Shown: in pieces, positions 1 through 26,200 of the stretch
Layout of the letters: every line of letters begins with the position of its first letter
Position numbering within the stretch: position 1 is the stretch's first letter
Assembly (NCBI RefSeq): GCF_035982055.1
Contig: NZ_CP108427.1
Coordinates: 7,935,001 to 7,999,000 of the forward strand
Length of the DNA stretch: 64,000 nt
Direction of reading: 5' to 3'
Origin: Streptomyces sp. NBC_01288
GTDB taxonomy: Bacteria; Actinomycetota; Actinomycetes; Streptomycetales; Streptomycetaceae
Made by a program: the position numbers and the translations under genes
Notes under the pieces: model-generated
Told to the model about the DNA's origin: nothing
The model's database searches: none
What the model saw: the letters and a program-made list of their open reading frames with translations, nothing else

Positions 1-110
1 GACAGCGGGTCGAGGAGCTGACCGCTGTGACGCTGCCGCTCGCGGAGATCTTCGAACATCCGACGCCGCTGGCGCTCGCCGCCAGGATCCGTGGAGGAGG
101 CAGCCTGTGA
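1..110 (+). CDS. C-terminal end of a carrier-protein (PCP/ACP) gene, truncated by window edge
   Basis: Only the last 35 codons are visible, reading from base 3 to the TGA at 108-110. The peptide has a run LPLAEIFEHPTPLALAARI, which is the helix III/IV end of a phosphopantetheine carrier domain. The FEHPT form is commoner in NRPS peptidyl carriers than in PKS ACPs, which usually read FDHPT; this is a weak discriminator. The stop overlaps the GTG start of the SARP gene (GTGA), so the two are translationally coupled and probably co-transcribed. The serine attachment site and everything upstream lie outside the window. I cannot say whether this is a stand-alone carrier, a glyceryl-type ACP or the tail of an NRPS. 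Confidence 0.7.
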   Translation, partial: QRVEELTAVTLPLAEIFEHPTPLALAARIRGGGSL

Positions 111-871
111 AATACCAGGTCCTTGGTCCCATCAAGCTGGTCGACGCCGACACCGTGCACCTGGTCCAGGCCCAGAAGATGGGGACGGCGCTCGCGGCGC
201 TGCTGGCGCAGGTGAACCAGGTCGTCTCGACCAAGCAGCTCATCGAGGAGATATGGGACGGGGACCCGCCGCTGCGTGCCGTTCCCGCCTTGCACGTCTA
301 CATCTCGCAGCTGCGCAAGCTCCTGTCCAGGCCTGGCGGGGAGAGCCCGATCGTCACGCAGGCGCCCGGCTACGTGCTGCGGGCCGCCCCTGAGGACATC
401 GACTACCTGCTGTTCCAGGACCTCGTCCGGGTGGGCCGCGGCGAGCTGCGGCGGGACCACTGCGAGGCCGCGCTCGTGGTGTTCGAGCAGGCCCTCGCGC
501 TGTGGCGCGGCCCGATGCTCAGCGGGCTGCCGCTCGGGCCGATGGGCCGCGGCCTCGTGACCCGGGTCGAGGAGATCCGGGTGGAGTGCCTGGAGCGGCT
601 CGTCGAGGCCAAGCTGATCCTGGGCGGCCATCGGGAGCTGGTCAGCTTCCTCTACGGCCTGATCAACGAGTATCCGCTGAACGAGGTCTTCTACGAGCAG
701 CTGATGCGGGCGCTGTTCAGCTCTGGGCGGCGCGCCGACGCGCTGCGCGTCTACCGGAGCGCGTGGGACACCCTCGACCGGGAGATCGGCCTCGAACCGG
801 GGTCGGGGCTCCGCGAGGCGCAGCGGACGATCCTGGCCCGTGACTCGGGGCGGGTCCGCGTCGCCGGCTGA
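107..871 (+). CDS. SARP-family (AfsR/DnrI-type) pathway activator
   Basis: This 254-aa protein has the two-domain build of a small SARP. The N-terminal OmpR-like winged helix lies at about residues 5-90 (start MKYQVLGPIKL; later VYISQLRKLL and APGYVL). The bacterial transcriptional activation domain follows at about 95-245, with motifs YLLFQDLVRVGR, LWRGPMLSGLP, EYPLNEVFYEQLMRAL and GRRADALRVYRS. The start is GTG at 107, overlapping the upstream carrier gene stop. No NB-ARC/ATPase or TPR extension is present, so it is a small cluster-situated SARP. SARPs bind direct heptamer repeats at 11-bp spacing just upstream of a -10 box and recruit RNA polymerase. Two such arrays occur in this window (20308-20336 and 45534-45562), and this protein is the obvious candidate ligand (inference). 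I saw no in-frame TTA codon on reading. Confidence 0.93.
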   Translation: MKYQVLGPIKLVDADTVHLVQAQKMGTALAALLAQVNQVVSTKQLIEEIWDGDPPLRAVPALHVYISQLRKLLSRPGGESPIVTQAPGYVLRAAPEDIDYLLFQDLVRVGRGELRRDHCEAALVVFEQALALWRGPMLSGLPLGPMGRGLVTRVEEIRVECLERLVEAKLILGGHRELVSFLYGLINEYPLNEVFYEQLMRALFSSGRRADALRVYRSAWDTLDREIGLEPGSGLREAQRTILARDSGRVRVAG

Positions 872-877
872 ACTTTC

Positions 878-927
878 TCGAAAGGCCGCGGGCCCGGGGA
901 GTGATCCCCGGGCCCGCGGCCTTTCGA
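878..927. terminator. bidirectional intrinsic terminator hairpin
   Basis: A perfect 23-bp stem (878-900 pairing with 905-927) closes a GTGA tetraloop. It sits between the convergent ends of the SARP gene (871) and PKS1 (971) and should stop transcription from both sides. There is no clear U-tract, as is common in high-GC actinobacteria. Confidence 0.85.
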
Positions 928-970
928 CATGCCGGTCCGGACCCGGCGACCGCCGGGCCCGGACGGGCGG

Positions 971-20227
<19,257 letters not shown>

Positions 20228-20259
20228 CTCTTGGTCCCTACGGTCGGACGACGTGATAT

Positions 20260-20297
20260 CCGGTGCCTTTCTCGATATCAAACCGACCAGGCACCGG
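20260..20297. promoter_or_regulatory. inverted repeat in the PKS1 / NTF2-like divergent promoter region
   Basis: Nine-bp arms CCGGTGCCT (20260-20268) and AGGCACCGG (20289-20297) are perfectly complementary and separated by 20 bp. Two GATATC palindromes lie just outside and inside the left arm. The repeat is 33-70 bp upstream of the PKS1 start. It could be an operator for a regulator outside the window or a structure in the PKS1 leader; the sequence does not decide. Confidence 0.4.
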
Positions 20298-20307
20298 CAA
20301 GATCGTT

Positions 20308-20349
20308 TTAGGGCGCTCAAAGGGTGCGTTTAGTGGCTTGTTGTTCGAT
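20308..20349 (+). promoter_or_regulatory. SARP-type operator (three direct heptamers) with -10-like hexamer, NTF2-like gene promoter
   Basis: Heptamers TTAGGGC (20308-20314), AAAGGGT (20319-20325) and TTAGTGG (20330-20336) lie on the plus strand with exact 4-nt spacers, giving an 11-bp period. After a 7-nt gap comes TTCGAT (20344-20349), positioned as a -10 element. A start 7 nt further on would be base 20356, the A of the downstream ATG, so the mRNA may be leaderless. The same layout is found upstream of PKS3. SARP operators have this geometry (established knowledge). Assignment to the SARP at 107-871 is inference. The array may also activate PKS1 divergently. Confidence 0.7.
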
Positions 20350-20355
20350 GTGTCC

Positions 20356-20832
20356 ATGAATCACAACAGAGACCTGACGCCCCGTGAAATCTTCATGCTC
20401 AAGCAGGAACGCATTTCCCGGCTGGATGCCGACGGGCAGGCCGACCTGTTCGCCGAGGACGGCGTGCTGGAGGTGCCGTTCTCGCCGAACGGCCTGCCGC
20501 GCCGGTTCGAAGGCAGGGAGACGATCCGGGCCGTCATCTCGGCGGCCCTGCAGAACGCCACCCGCGGGACCCGGCGCCTGCTCGACCATCTCGACGAGAC
20601 CGTCTACGAGACCGACGACCCCGAGGTCGTCATCGCGGAGTTCACGTCCAGGACCGAGGACACCGTCACCGGCGAGCACTTCCAGGCGCGCTACATCCAG
20701 GTCCTCCGGATCCGCGACGGCCAGATCGTGCTGTTCCGCGACTACTGCACGCTCGAAGCCATCACGCATCTGTGGGGCGACCACGGCGGGGAGTCCTTCG
20801 CCGAGCTCGGGCAGACCTTCCCCGAGGCCTGA
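20356..20832 (+). CDS. NTF2/SnoaL-like small protein, possible cyclase or tailoring accessory
   Basis: The protein is 158 aa from ATG 20356 (MNHNRDLTPREIF). It has the pattern of an NTF2-like cone-fold protein: an N-terminal helix, DLFAEDGVLEVPF at about 33-45, RFEGRETIRAVI at about 53-64, then alternating strands ending ARYIQVLRIRDGQIVLFRDY. Fold relatives in polyketide pathways include polyketide cyclases (SnoaL), epoxide-opening hydrolases (MonB/Lsd19 type) and pyran synthases, so a ring-forming role is plausible but unproven. There is no recognisable ribosome-binding site. The SARP-type promoter predicts transcription starting at the ATG itself. An in-frame extension to 20263 exists but would run through the operator and is rejected. 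The gene is divergent from PKS1 and convergent with the methyltransferase. Confidence 0.8.
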   Translation: MNHNRDLTPREIFMLKQERISRLDADGQADLFAEDGVLEVPFSPNGLPRRFEGRETIRAVISAALQNATRGTRRLLDHLDETVYETDDPEVVIAEFTSRTEDTVTGEHFQARYIQVLRIRDGQIVLFRDYCTLEAITHLWGDHGGESFAELGQTFPEA

Positions 20833-20844
20833 GGCCCCGGGGAA
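20818..20844. terminator. convergent terminator hairpin after NTF2-like gene
   Basis: Twelve-nt arms TTCCCCGAGGCC (20818-20829) and GGCCCCGGGGAA (20833-20844) pair with one mismatch around a loop that is the TGA stop of the NTF2-like gene. It lies 9 bp before the end of the opposing methyltransferase gene and would serve both. Confidence 0.6.
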
Positions 20845-20853
20845 GGGCACGGA

Positions 20854-21708
20854 CTACAGGGCCACTTCGAGCAGGTAGATCTTCGGCGTGATCGCGAAGG
20901 ACGCCTGGATCTGGAACTGGCTGACCACCTCGTGCTGCTTCAGCACTCGCAGGCCGGCCTCCTCGATCTCCGCACGGAGCGGGGCGGCCGGCAGCACGCC
21001 GGACAGCGCAGTGAAGATCTTGGAGTCTATGACCCTGCCGCCCTCGATGCGGTGGGCGAGGAAGTTGCTGGACCGGAGCATCTCCACCGGGTCCACGTAG
21101 TCGAGCAGGGTCAGCAACATCGGGATGTCGGCGTCGGCGCCGGTCGCGACGATCGCCTGGGTCTCGAACGGCTCCGAGCGCTCCTCGATGCCGGGGAACT
21201 CGATGAGCGTCATCAGGAAGCGGCCGTCCTCGGCGAGGTGGGTGCGCACGGAGGCGAACAGCGAAGCGCGCTGTTCCTTCTCCAGGTAGCTGATCGCGTT
21301 CGCGCCGAGGGTGATGAAGTCGAAGGTCCGGTCGAGGGAGAACGACGTCATGTCGCCCTCGATGGTGGCGACTCGGCCGGTGTAGTCGGAGCCGTCCTCC
21401 TTCTCCTCTTCGAGGCGCTCGGCGAACAGGCTCAGCATGTGCGGCGACATGTCGAGGCCGACTGCGTCGAACCCCTGCTCCAGGAACGGGAAGGTGAGCC
21501 GTCCCGAGCCGCACGCCAGCTCAAGCAGCGTCCCCTTGCGGCCCTGGGCGACCGCCAGCATCGCCTCGGCGTCGGCCTCGTCGTAGCGGGTGAGGAAGTG
21601 GTAGACCGGCGATCCCTCGGGGCCGTACAGGCTGTGGACGCTGGAGTCGCCGCCGAGAAGGTTGGCGACGTGCGAGGCTGTTCCGAGAATGCGGAGGCCA
21701 TCGGACAT
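20854..21708 (-). CDS. class I SAM-dependent methyltransferase
   Basis: The protein is 284 aa. ATG 21708 (MSDGLRILG) is chosen over an in-frame ATG 21 bp upstream because AAAGGGG lies 8-9 nt before it. Rossmann SAM motif I is LLELACGSGR at about residues 58-67, followed by an acidic strand end (VGLDMS), motif IV-like DFITLGANAI and a C-terminal beta segment. It is the last gene of the apparent PKS3-PKS2-flavoprotein operon. The likely role is O-, N- or C-methylation of the released polyketide. SAM-MT folds have also been recruited as pericyclases (SpnF, LepI), so a cyclisation role cannot be excluded. The substrate cannot be read from the sequence. It converges on the NTF2-like gene. Confidence 0.88.
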   Translation of the reverse strand: MSDGLRILGTASHVANLLGGDSSVHSLYGPEGSPVYHFLTRYDEADAEAMLAVAQGRKGTLLELACGSGRLTFPFLEQGFDAVGLDMSPHMLSLFAERLEEEKEDGSDYTGRVATIEGDMTSFSLDRTFDFITLGANAISYLEKEQRASLFASVRTHLAEDGRFLMTLIEFPGIEERSEPFETQAIVATGADADIPMLLTLLDYVDPVEMLRSSNFLAHRIEGGRVIDSKIFTALSGVLPAAPLRAEIEEAGLRVLKQHEVVSQFQIQASFAITPKIYLLEVAL

Positions 21709-21740
21709 GTGGGTACCCCTTTTTCGCATGGGCAGGATTT

Positions 21741-21770
21741 GGCCGTGGCAATTCTGGAATTGCCACGGCC
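21741..21770. other. hairpin in the flavoprotein-methyltransferase intergenic region
   Basis: A perfect 13-bp stem (GGCCGTGGCAATT at 21741-21753 with 21758-21770) closes a CTGG tetraloop, 33 nt upstream of the methyltransferase start. It may be an attenuator, a partial terminator or an RNA-processing site that sets methyltransferase dosage relative to the upstream genes. Confidence 0.55.
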
Positions 21771-21802
21771 ATTCTCTCGAAAGCCCGTAAAAGACCCCTC
21801 AA

Positions 21803-21820
21803 AGCCCGCTTAAGCGGGCT
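21803..21820. other. 18-bp perfect palindrome at the flavoprotein stop codon
   Basis: AGCCCGCTTAAGCGGGCT spans 21803-21820, and its last base is the first base of the flavoprotein stop triplet (21820-21822 on the minus strand). As RNA it could form only a tight hairpin. As DNA it could be a protein site. With the hairpin at 21741 it makes two structures in a 111-bp gap. Confidence 0.45.
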
Positions 21821-23292
21821 CAGCCGAACCAGGTGCGGAGCGTCCGGGCCAACCCGGGGTCGCCGTCCTCGCCGCGGTCGGCCCAGGCGATGAAGCCGTC
21901 GGGGCGGACGACCACGACCCGCGCGTCGAGGTCGGCGACCGGCTCGACCGTCACCACCTCGACGAGGTCGGCGAGGTGCTCGGGGACGGCGGGCAGGGCC
22001 TCCGGCTTGCCCGTCAGGTTGAGGACGAGGCCCCGGCCGCCCGCCAGCGGCTCGTAGGTCGTGAGCTCGGTACCGTCCGGACGGGTCGTCCGCACGTCCG
22101 GGAAGCGCCGGCCGATCAGCTCGTGCGGCTCGCCGGGCACGCCGGTCAGGTCGAAGGCGTAGGACACCTCGGTGACGTACTGGACGAGGTACCGCTGCAC
22201 CGCCTTCATCTCGACGAGCCCCGCCAGGATCTCCCGCAGCGGCCCGACCTTCTCCAGCGGATGCTGGATCGCGATCTGCGCCGCCGCCCGCACGCAGGCC
22301 CGGCGGCCCACCGGACGGCGCTCGGCGTCGTAGCTGTCGAGCAGGCCCTCCGGCGCCCGTCCCAGCACCTCGGCGGCGAGCTTCCAGCCGAGGTTCACGG
22401 CGTCGTGCAGGGTGGTGACCATGCCGTTGCCGGAGGACGGCGGGTGCGAGTGAGCGGCGTCGCCGACGAGCAGCACGCGGCCGTCCCGGTAGGAGCGGAC
22501 CAGCCGGGTCGCGTGGCCGTTCCGCTCCATCCAGGTCGGTTCCTCGACGTCGGGCGCCGTGCCGACGAGCCTGCGGACGCTGCCGAGGACCTCGTCCCTG
22601 GTCACCGGGGTGCCCGGCGGGACGTCACGGTCCTCCCACTCGACCGTCATGATCCTGATGCGGCCCGGCTGGAGCGGCAGGATGCCGAGCTGGCCGCCCG
22701 GGTACAGGCCGTTGACGAACTTGTCGCGGTTGCCGGCGAAGTCGCCGACGTCGGCCGTCACGCCGTAGTAGGCCGGCGCGAACTCCTCATAGTCGAACCC
22801 GCAGAGCCTGGCGACGGTGCTGTGCACGCCGTCCGCGCCGACCAGGTAGGCGCCGCGGACGGTCCGCTCGCCGTCCTGTGCCGCCACCGTCACGGTGACG
22901 CCGCCGGCGTCCTGCTCGACCCCGGTCACCTCCTGGCCGTGCAGGACCTGGACGCCGAGTTCGAGGGCCCGCTCCTCCAGGATCTCCTCGGTGCGGACCT
23001 GCGGGACGAGCCAGTCGAACTCGGTCTCGCCCAGCTCCTCGTCGAACTCGATGTACAGCAGGCCGAAATGGGTCCGGTTCCAGCGCGGGGTGGACGCGTC
23101 GCCGAACCGGTCGGCGATGCCGCGCTGCTTGAGCGTCTCGACGCAGCGGGCGTGCAGCAGCGCGCCGCCCGACTCGTGCGAGCGCTCCGTCCGGCGGTCC
23201 AACACGGTGACGGGGACTCCGGCGAGGGCCAGCTCGCAGGCGAGCATGAGGCCGCCAGGGCCGGCTCCGACGATCACGACAGGTTCGTTCAC
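21820..23292 (-). CDS. class A FAD-dependent monooxygenase-like protein (PgaE/PyrE3-like superfamily)
   Basis: The protein is 490 aa from GTG 23292, with GGAG 6 nt upstream. The start overlaps the PKS2 stop (GTGA), so translation is coupled to the terminal PKS. FAD motifs visible are VIVGAGPGGLMLACELA near the N-terminus (GxGxxG), YLVGADGVHSTVA (DG motif) at about 183-195, and VLLVGDAAHSHPPSSGNGM (GD motif) at about 278-296. A thioredoxin-like C-terminal domain ends VVVRPDGFIAWAD, as in aromatic hydroxylases of the PgaE/RdmE type. The family usually hydroxylates activated rings with NADPH. One branch, PyrE3 and its relatives in decalin spirotetramate/spirotetronate pathways, uses FAD only structurally and catalyses [4+2] decalin formation. 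Given the predicted triene product, that alternative is worth testing. The open frame extends upstream to 24558 inside PKS2, but that extension is antisense-type noise. Confidence 0.9.
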   Translation of the reverse strand: MNEPVVIVGAGPGGLMLACELALAGVPVTVLDRRTERSHESGGALLHARCVETLKQRGIADRFGDASTPRWNRTHFGLLYIEFDEELGETEFDWLVPQVRTEEILEERALELGVQVLHGQEVTGVEQDAGGVTVTVAAQDGERTVRGAYLVGADGVHSTVARLCGFDYEEFAPAYYGVTADVGDFAGNRDKFVNGLYPGGQLGILPLQPGRIRIMTVEWEDRDVPPGTPVTRDEVLGSVRRLVGTAPDVEEPTWMERNGHATRLVRSYRDGRVLLVGDAAHSHPPSSGNGMVTTLHDAVNLGWKLAAEVLGRAPEGLLDSYDAERRPVGRRACVRAAAQIAIQHPLEKVGPLREILAGLVEMKAVQRYLVQYVTEVSYAFDLTGVPGEPHELIGRRFPDVRTTRPDGTELTTYEPLAGGRGLVLNLTGKPEALPAVPEHLADLVEVVTVEPVADLDARVVVVRPDGFIAWADRGEDGDPGLARTLRTWFG

Positions 23293-26200
23293 GATGTGCT
23301 CCGTTGGCTGGTGCCGTCCAGCTCCGCGCCGAGGTACTCGGCCAGCGCGGACGGGGTCGGCAGGTCGTAGACCGCGCTGGGCGGCAGGGACAGGCCGGTC
23401 GCCCGGGCGAGCCGGTCGCGCATGGTGAGGGCGCCGAGCGAGGTGATGCCGAGGTCGAGGAAGTCGGCCTCGGGCGCGACGGCGTGGCCGCCCTCGTGGC
23501 CGAGGGCGTCGGCGGTCGTCGCGAGCACGAACTCCAGCAGCAACCGGTCGCGCTCCCCGGGGGAGCGGCCTTCGAGCCGGAGCAGGAGGCCGCCGGGGTC
23601 GGCGGCAGGGGCGTCGTCCCTGGACGTGCGCGGGGCCGCGCCGGGGAACGCCGCGGTGACGTCGGCGACGACCACGCAGGGCGGCCCGGCGAGGATCCGC
23701 GGCAGGTCCCGCAGGGCGGCCGACGCGCGCATCGGGCGCAGGCCGGGCTGCTCGTCGCCGCCGCCTTCGACCGTCCCCCACAGCAGCGACGTCGCCGGGA
23801 GCCCGGCGGCGCGACGCCGGCGTGCGAGGGCGTCGTGGAAGGCCCCGACCGCCAGATCCTCGGGACGGGCGGAGCTGGCTCCGGCCGACGCCGTCAGCGG
23901 AGCGAAGAGGACGAAGGCGGACAGTTCCAGATCCTTGGTGGATTCGTGCAGCTGCCGGGCGGCGTCCATGGCCGCCTCGCCGCCGGCCATCGCCGCGGTG
24001 TGGAAGACCGCGGCGAGCGGCTCGCCGTCCGGGAGGAGTTCGAGGAGAGCGGGAATCGCCGCCGGATCGGCGGGGTCGAACACGACCGAGGTGATCGCGC
24101 CGTCCAGCCCGTCGGGTGCGGGCTCGGCCGGGCCGACGGCCAGGAGGACGCTGGACGCTCCCGCGCCCGCCAGCCACTTCGCCGTCTCGACCCCGAGTCC
24201 GCCGCCGGTGACCAGGACCGTCCCGGCGGGCGTCCAGCCGCGGTCGCCGCCCGGCGCCCGGGTCAGCCGCGGCACCAGCAGCGCCCCGTCCCGGACGGCC
24301 ACGAGCTCGTCCCCGCCGGTCAACGCGGCCGCGAACGCCCGCCCTACCCGTCCAGAGACTTCGAGCGGCAGATCGACGGCCCGCAGCCGCCGAGGCGACC
24401 CGCTCCGCACCGCCGTCTCCACGACTCCCCACAGCAGACCCTGCGAGACATCGCCGACCGGTGCGGCCGCCCCGTCGCCGACGGCTCCCCGCGTGACGAA
24501 CCACAACGGCGCGTCGACCCCGGCTCGCGCCAGCGCTTCGGGCAGCTCGGCCGTCCACCGCACCGCCTCCCGGTCCACGTCCGCCGCGAGGTACAGCACC
24601 CCTTCGACCGCTGCCCCCTCCACGGCCTCACCCAGCACCCGGGCGAGCCGATCGAGACCGCTCCCCGCGCCGCCGACCGGACCGGAGCCCGTGCCGGAGG
24701 CGACTGCGCCGTCGGCGGTCGTGGAGAGGCCGAGGTGGAGGGGCTGGGCGCCGCGTTCGGTGAGGAGGGGGATCAAGGCGGTGGGGAGGGTGGAGGAGGG
24801 GTCGTCGGTGAGGAGGAGCCAGGTGCCGGGAAGGGGCATGTCGGCGGCGACGGGGACGCGCTGCCAGGTCTGCTCGTGCCACCAGCCGTTGCTGCGCCTG
24901 CTGGCCGAGAGGGCCGGGAGGAGCTCGGCGAGGAGGAGCCGCTTGGCGGGGTCGTCCAGGTCCAGGTCCAGGGTGGTGGACAGGGCGCTCAGGTCCTGGC
25001 GGTCGATCGCCTCCCACAGGGCCGTCTCGGACTCCGCCGCGGGGGCGGGGGCCGCGACCGGCTCGTACCAGTAGGCGCGGTGCTGGAACGGGTAGGTGGG
25101 CGGCGGAGCGGACGCCGTCGCGGTTCCGGCCCGCCAGCCGACGGGGATCCGGGTGGCGGTGTGCAGGTGGGCGAGCGCGGTCAGCACCGCGGCCGGTTCC
25201 GGGAGGGCCGTGTCGAGGACGGACCGTGCGGTGACGCCGTCCAGGGACTGGCGGGCGAGGGTCGCGAGCGCGGGACGCGCGCCGAGCTCCAGATAGCAGG
25301 CGGGAGCGTGGTCGGCGTCCAGCCGGGCGAGGCCGTCGTGGAACCGTACGGCACCGCGGATCTGACCGGCCCAGTAGGCGGGGTCGGCGAGCTGCTCGTC
25401 CGTCGCGGGCAGCCCGGTGACGTTCGAGATCAGCGGGATCCGTGCCGGGCGTGCGGTGACGCCCGCGGCGACCTCCCGGAACTCGTCGAGCATCGGCTCC
25501 ATCAGCGGCGAGTGGAAGGCGTGGCTGACGACCAGCCGCCGGTGCCGCAGCCGCAGCCCGTCGAGCCGCTCGGCGATCCGGTCGAGCGCCGTGAGCTCGC
25601 CGGACAGGACTGTCGACGCGGGCCCGTTGAGCGCCGCGACGGCGACGCCGTCCTCGGCGTCCACCAGCGGCCGCAGCTCGGCCTCGGGCGCCTGGACGCT
25701 CAGCATCCCGCCCCCGGACGGCAGCGCGCTCATCAGCCGTCCGCGCGCCGCGACGAGCCGGGCGGCGTCGTCGAGGGTCCATACTCCGGCCAGGTGGGCG
25801 GCGGTGAGCTCGCCGATCGAGTGGCCGAGCAGCCGGTCGGGCGTGATGCCGTAGTGGCCGAGCAGGGCGTGCAGCGCGACCTGGAGCGTGAAGATCGCCG
25901 GCTGGGCGTAGGCGGTGTCGTTGACGAGGTCGCCGCCGTCGAACATGACGTCCTTGAGCGGCTGTTCGAGGTGCGGGTCGAACGCGGCGCACACGGTGTC
26001 GAAGGCCTCGGCGAACGTGGGGGACGCCGCGTGCAGTTCCCGTCCCATGCCGGGATGCTGGCTGCCCTGGCCGCTGAGCAGGAAGACCACGCCGTCGCCG
26101 CGTCCGGAGGGTGATCCCGTGACCAGCGCGGGATGCTCCCGTTCGGATGCGAGGGCGGTGAGCGCCGCGCCGAGCCCGGCGCGGTCTCCGCCCGCCGTGA

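Noticed and set aside
20228..20320. 31-residue N-terminal extension of PKS1
   Set aside because: It precedes the canonical KS start, lacks docking-helix character and crosses the inverted repeat and operator region.
23289..23420. thioesterase at the end of PKS2
   Set aside because: The protein ends about 40 residues after the last ACP helix; no GxSxG hydrolase domain follows.
23293..24558. 420-residue N-terminal extension of the flavoprotein frame
   Set aside because: It lies inside PKS2 on the same strand in another frame. The FAD-binding N-terminus begins at GTG 23292, which has a ribosome-binding site and GTGA coupling.
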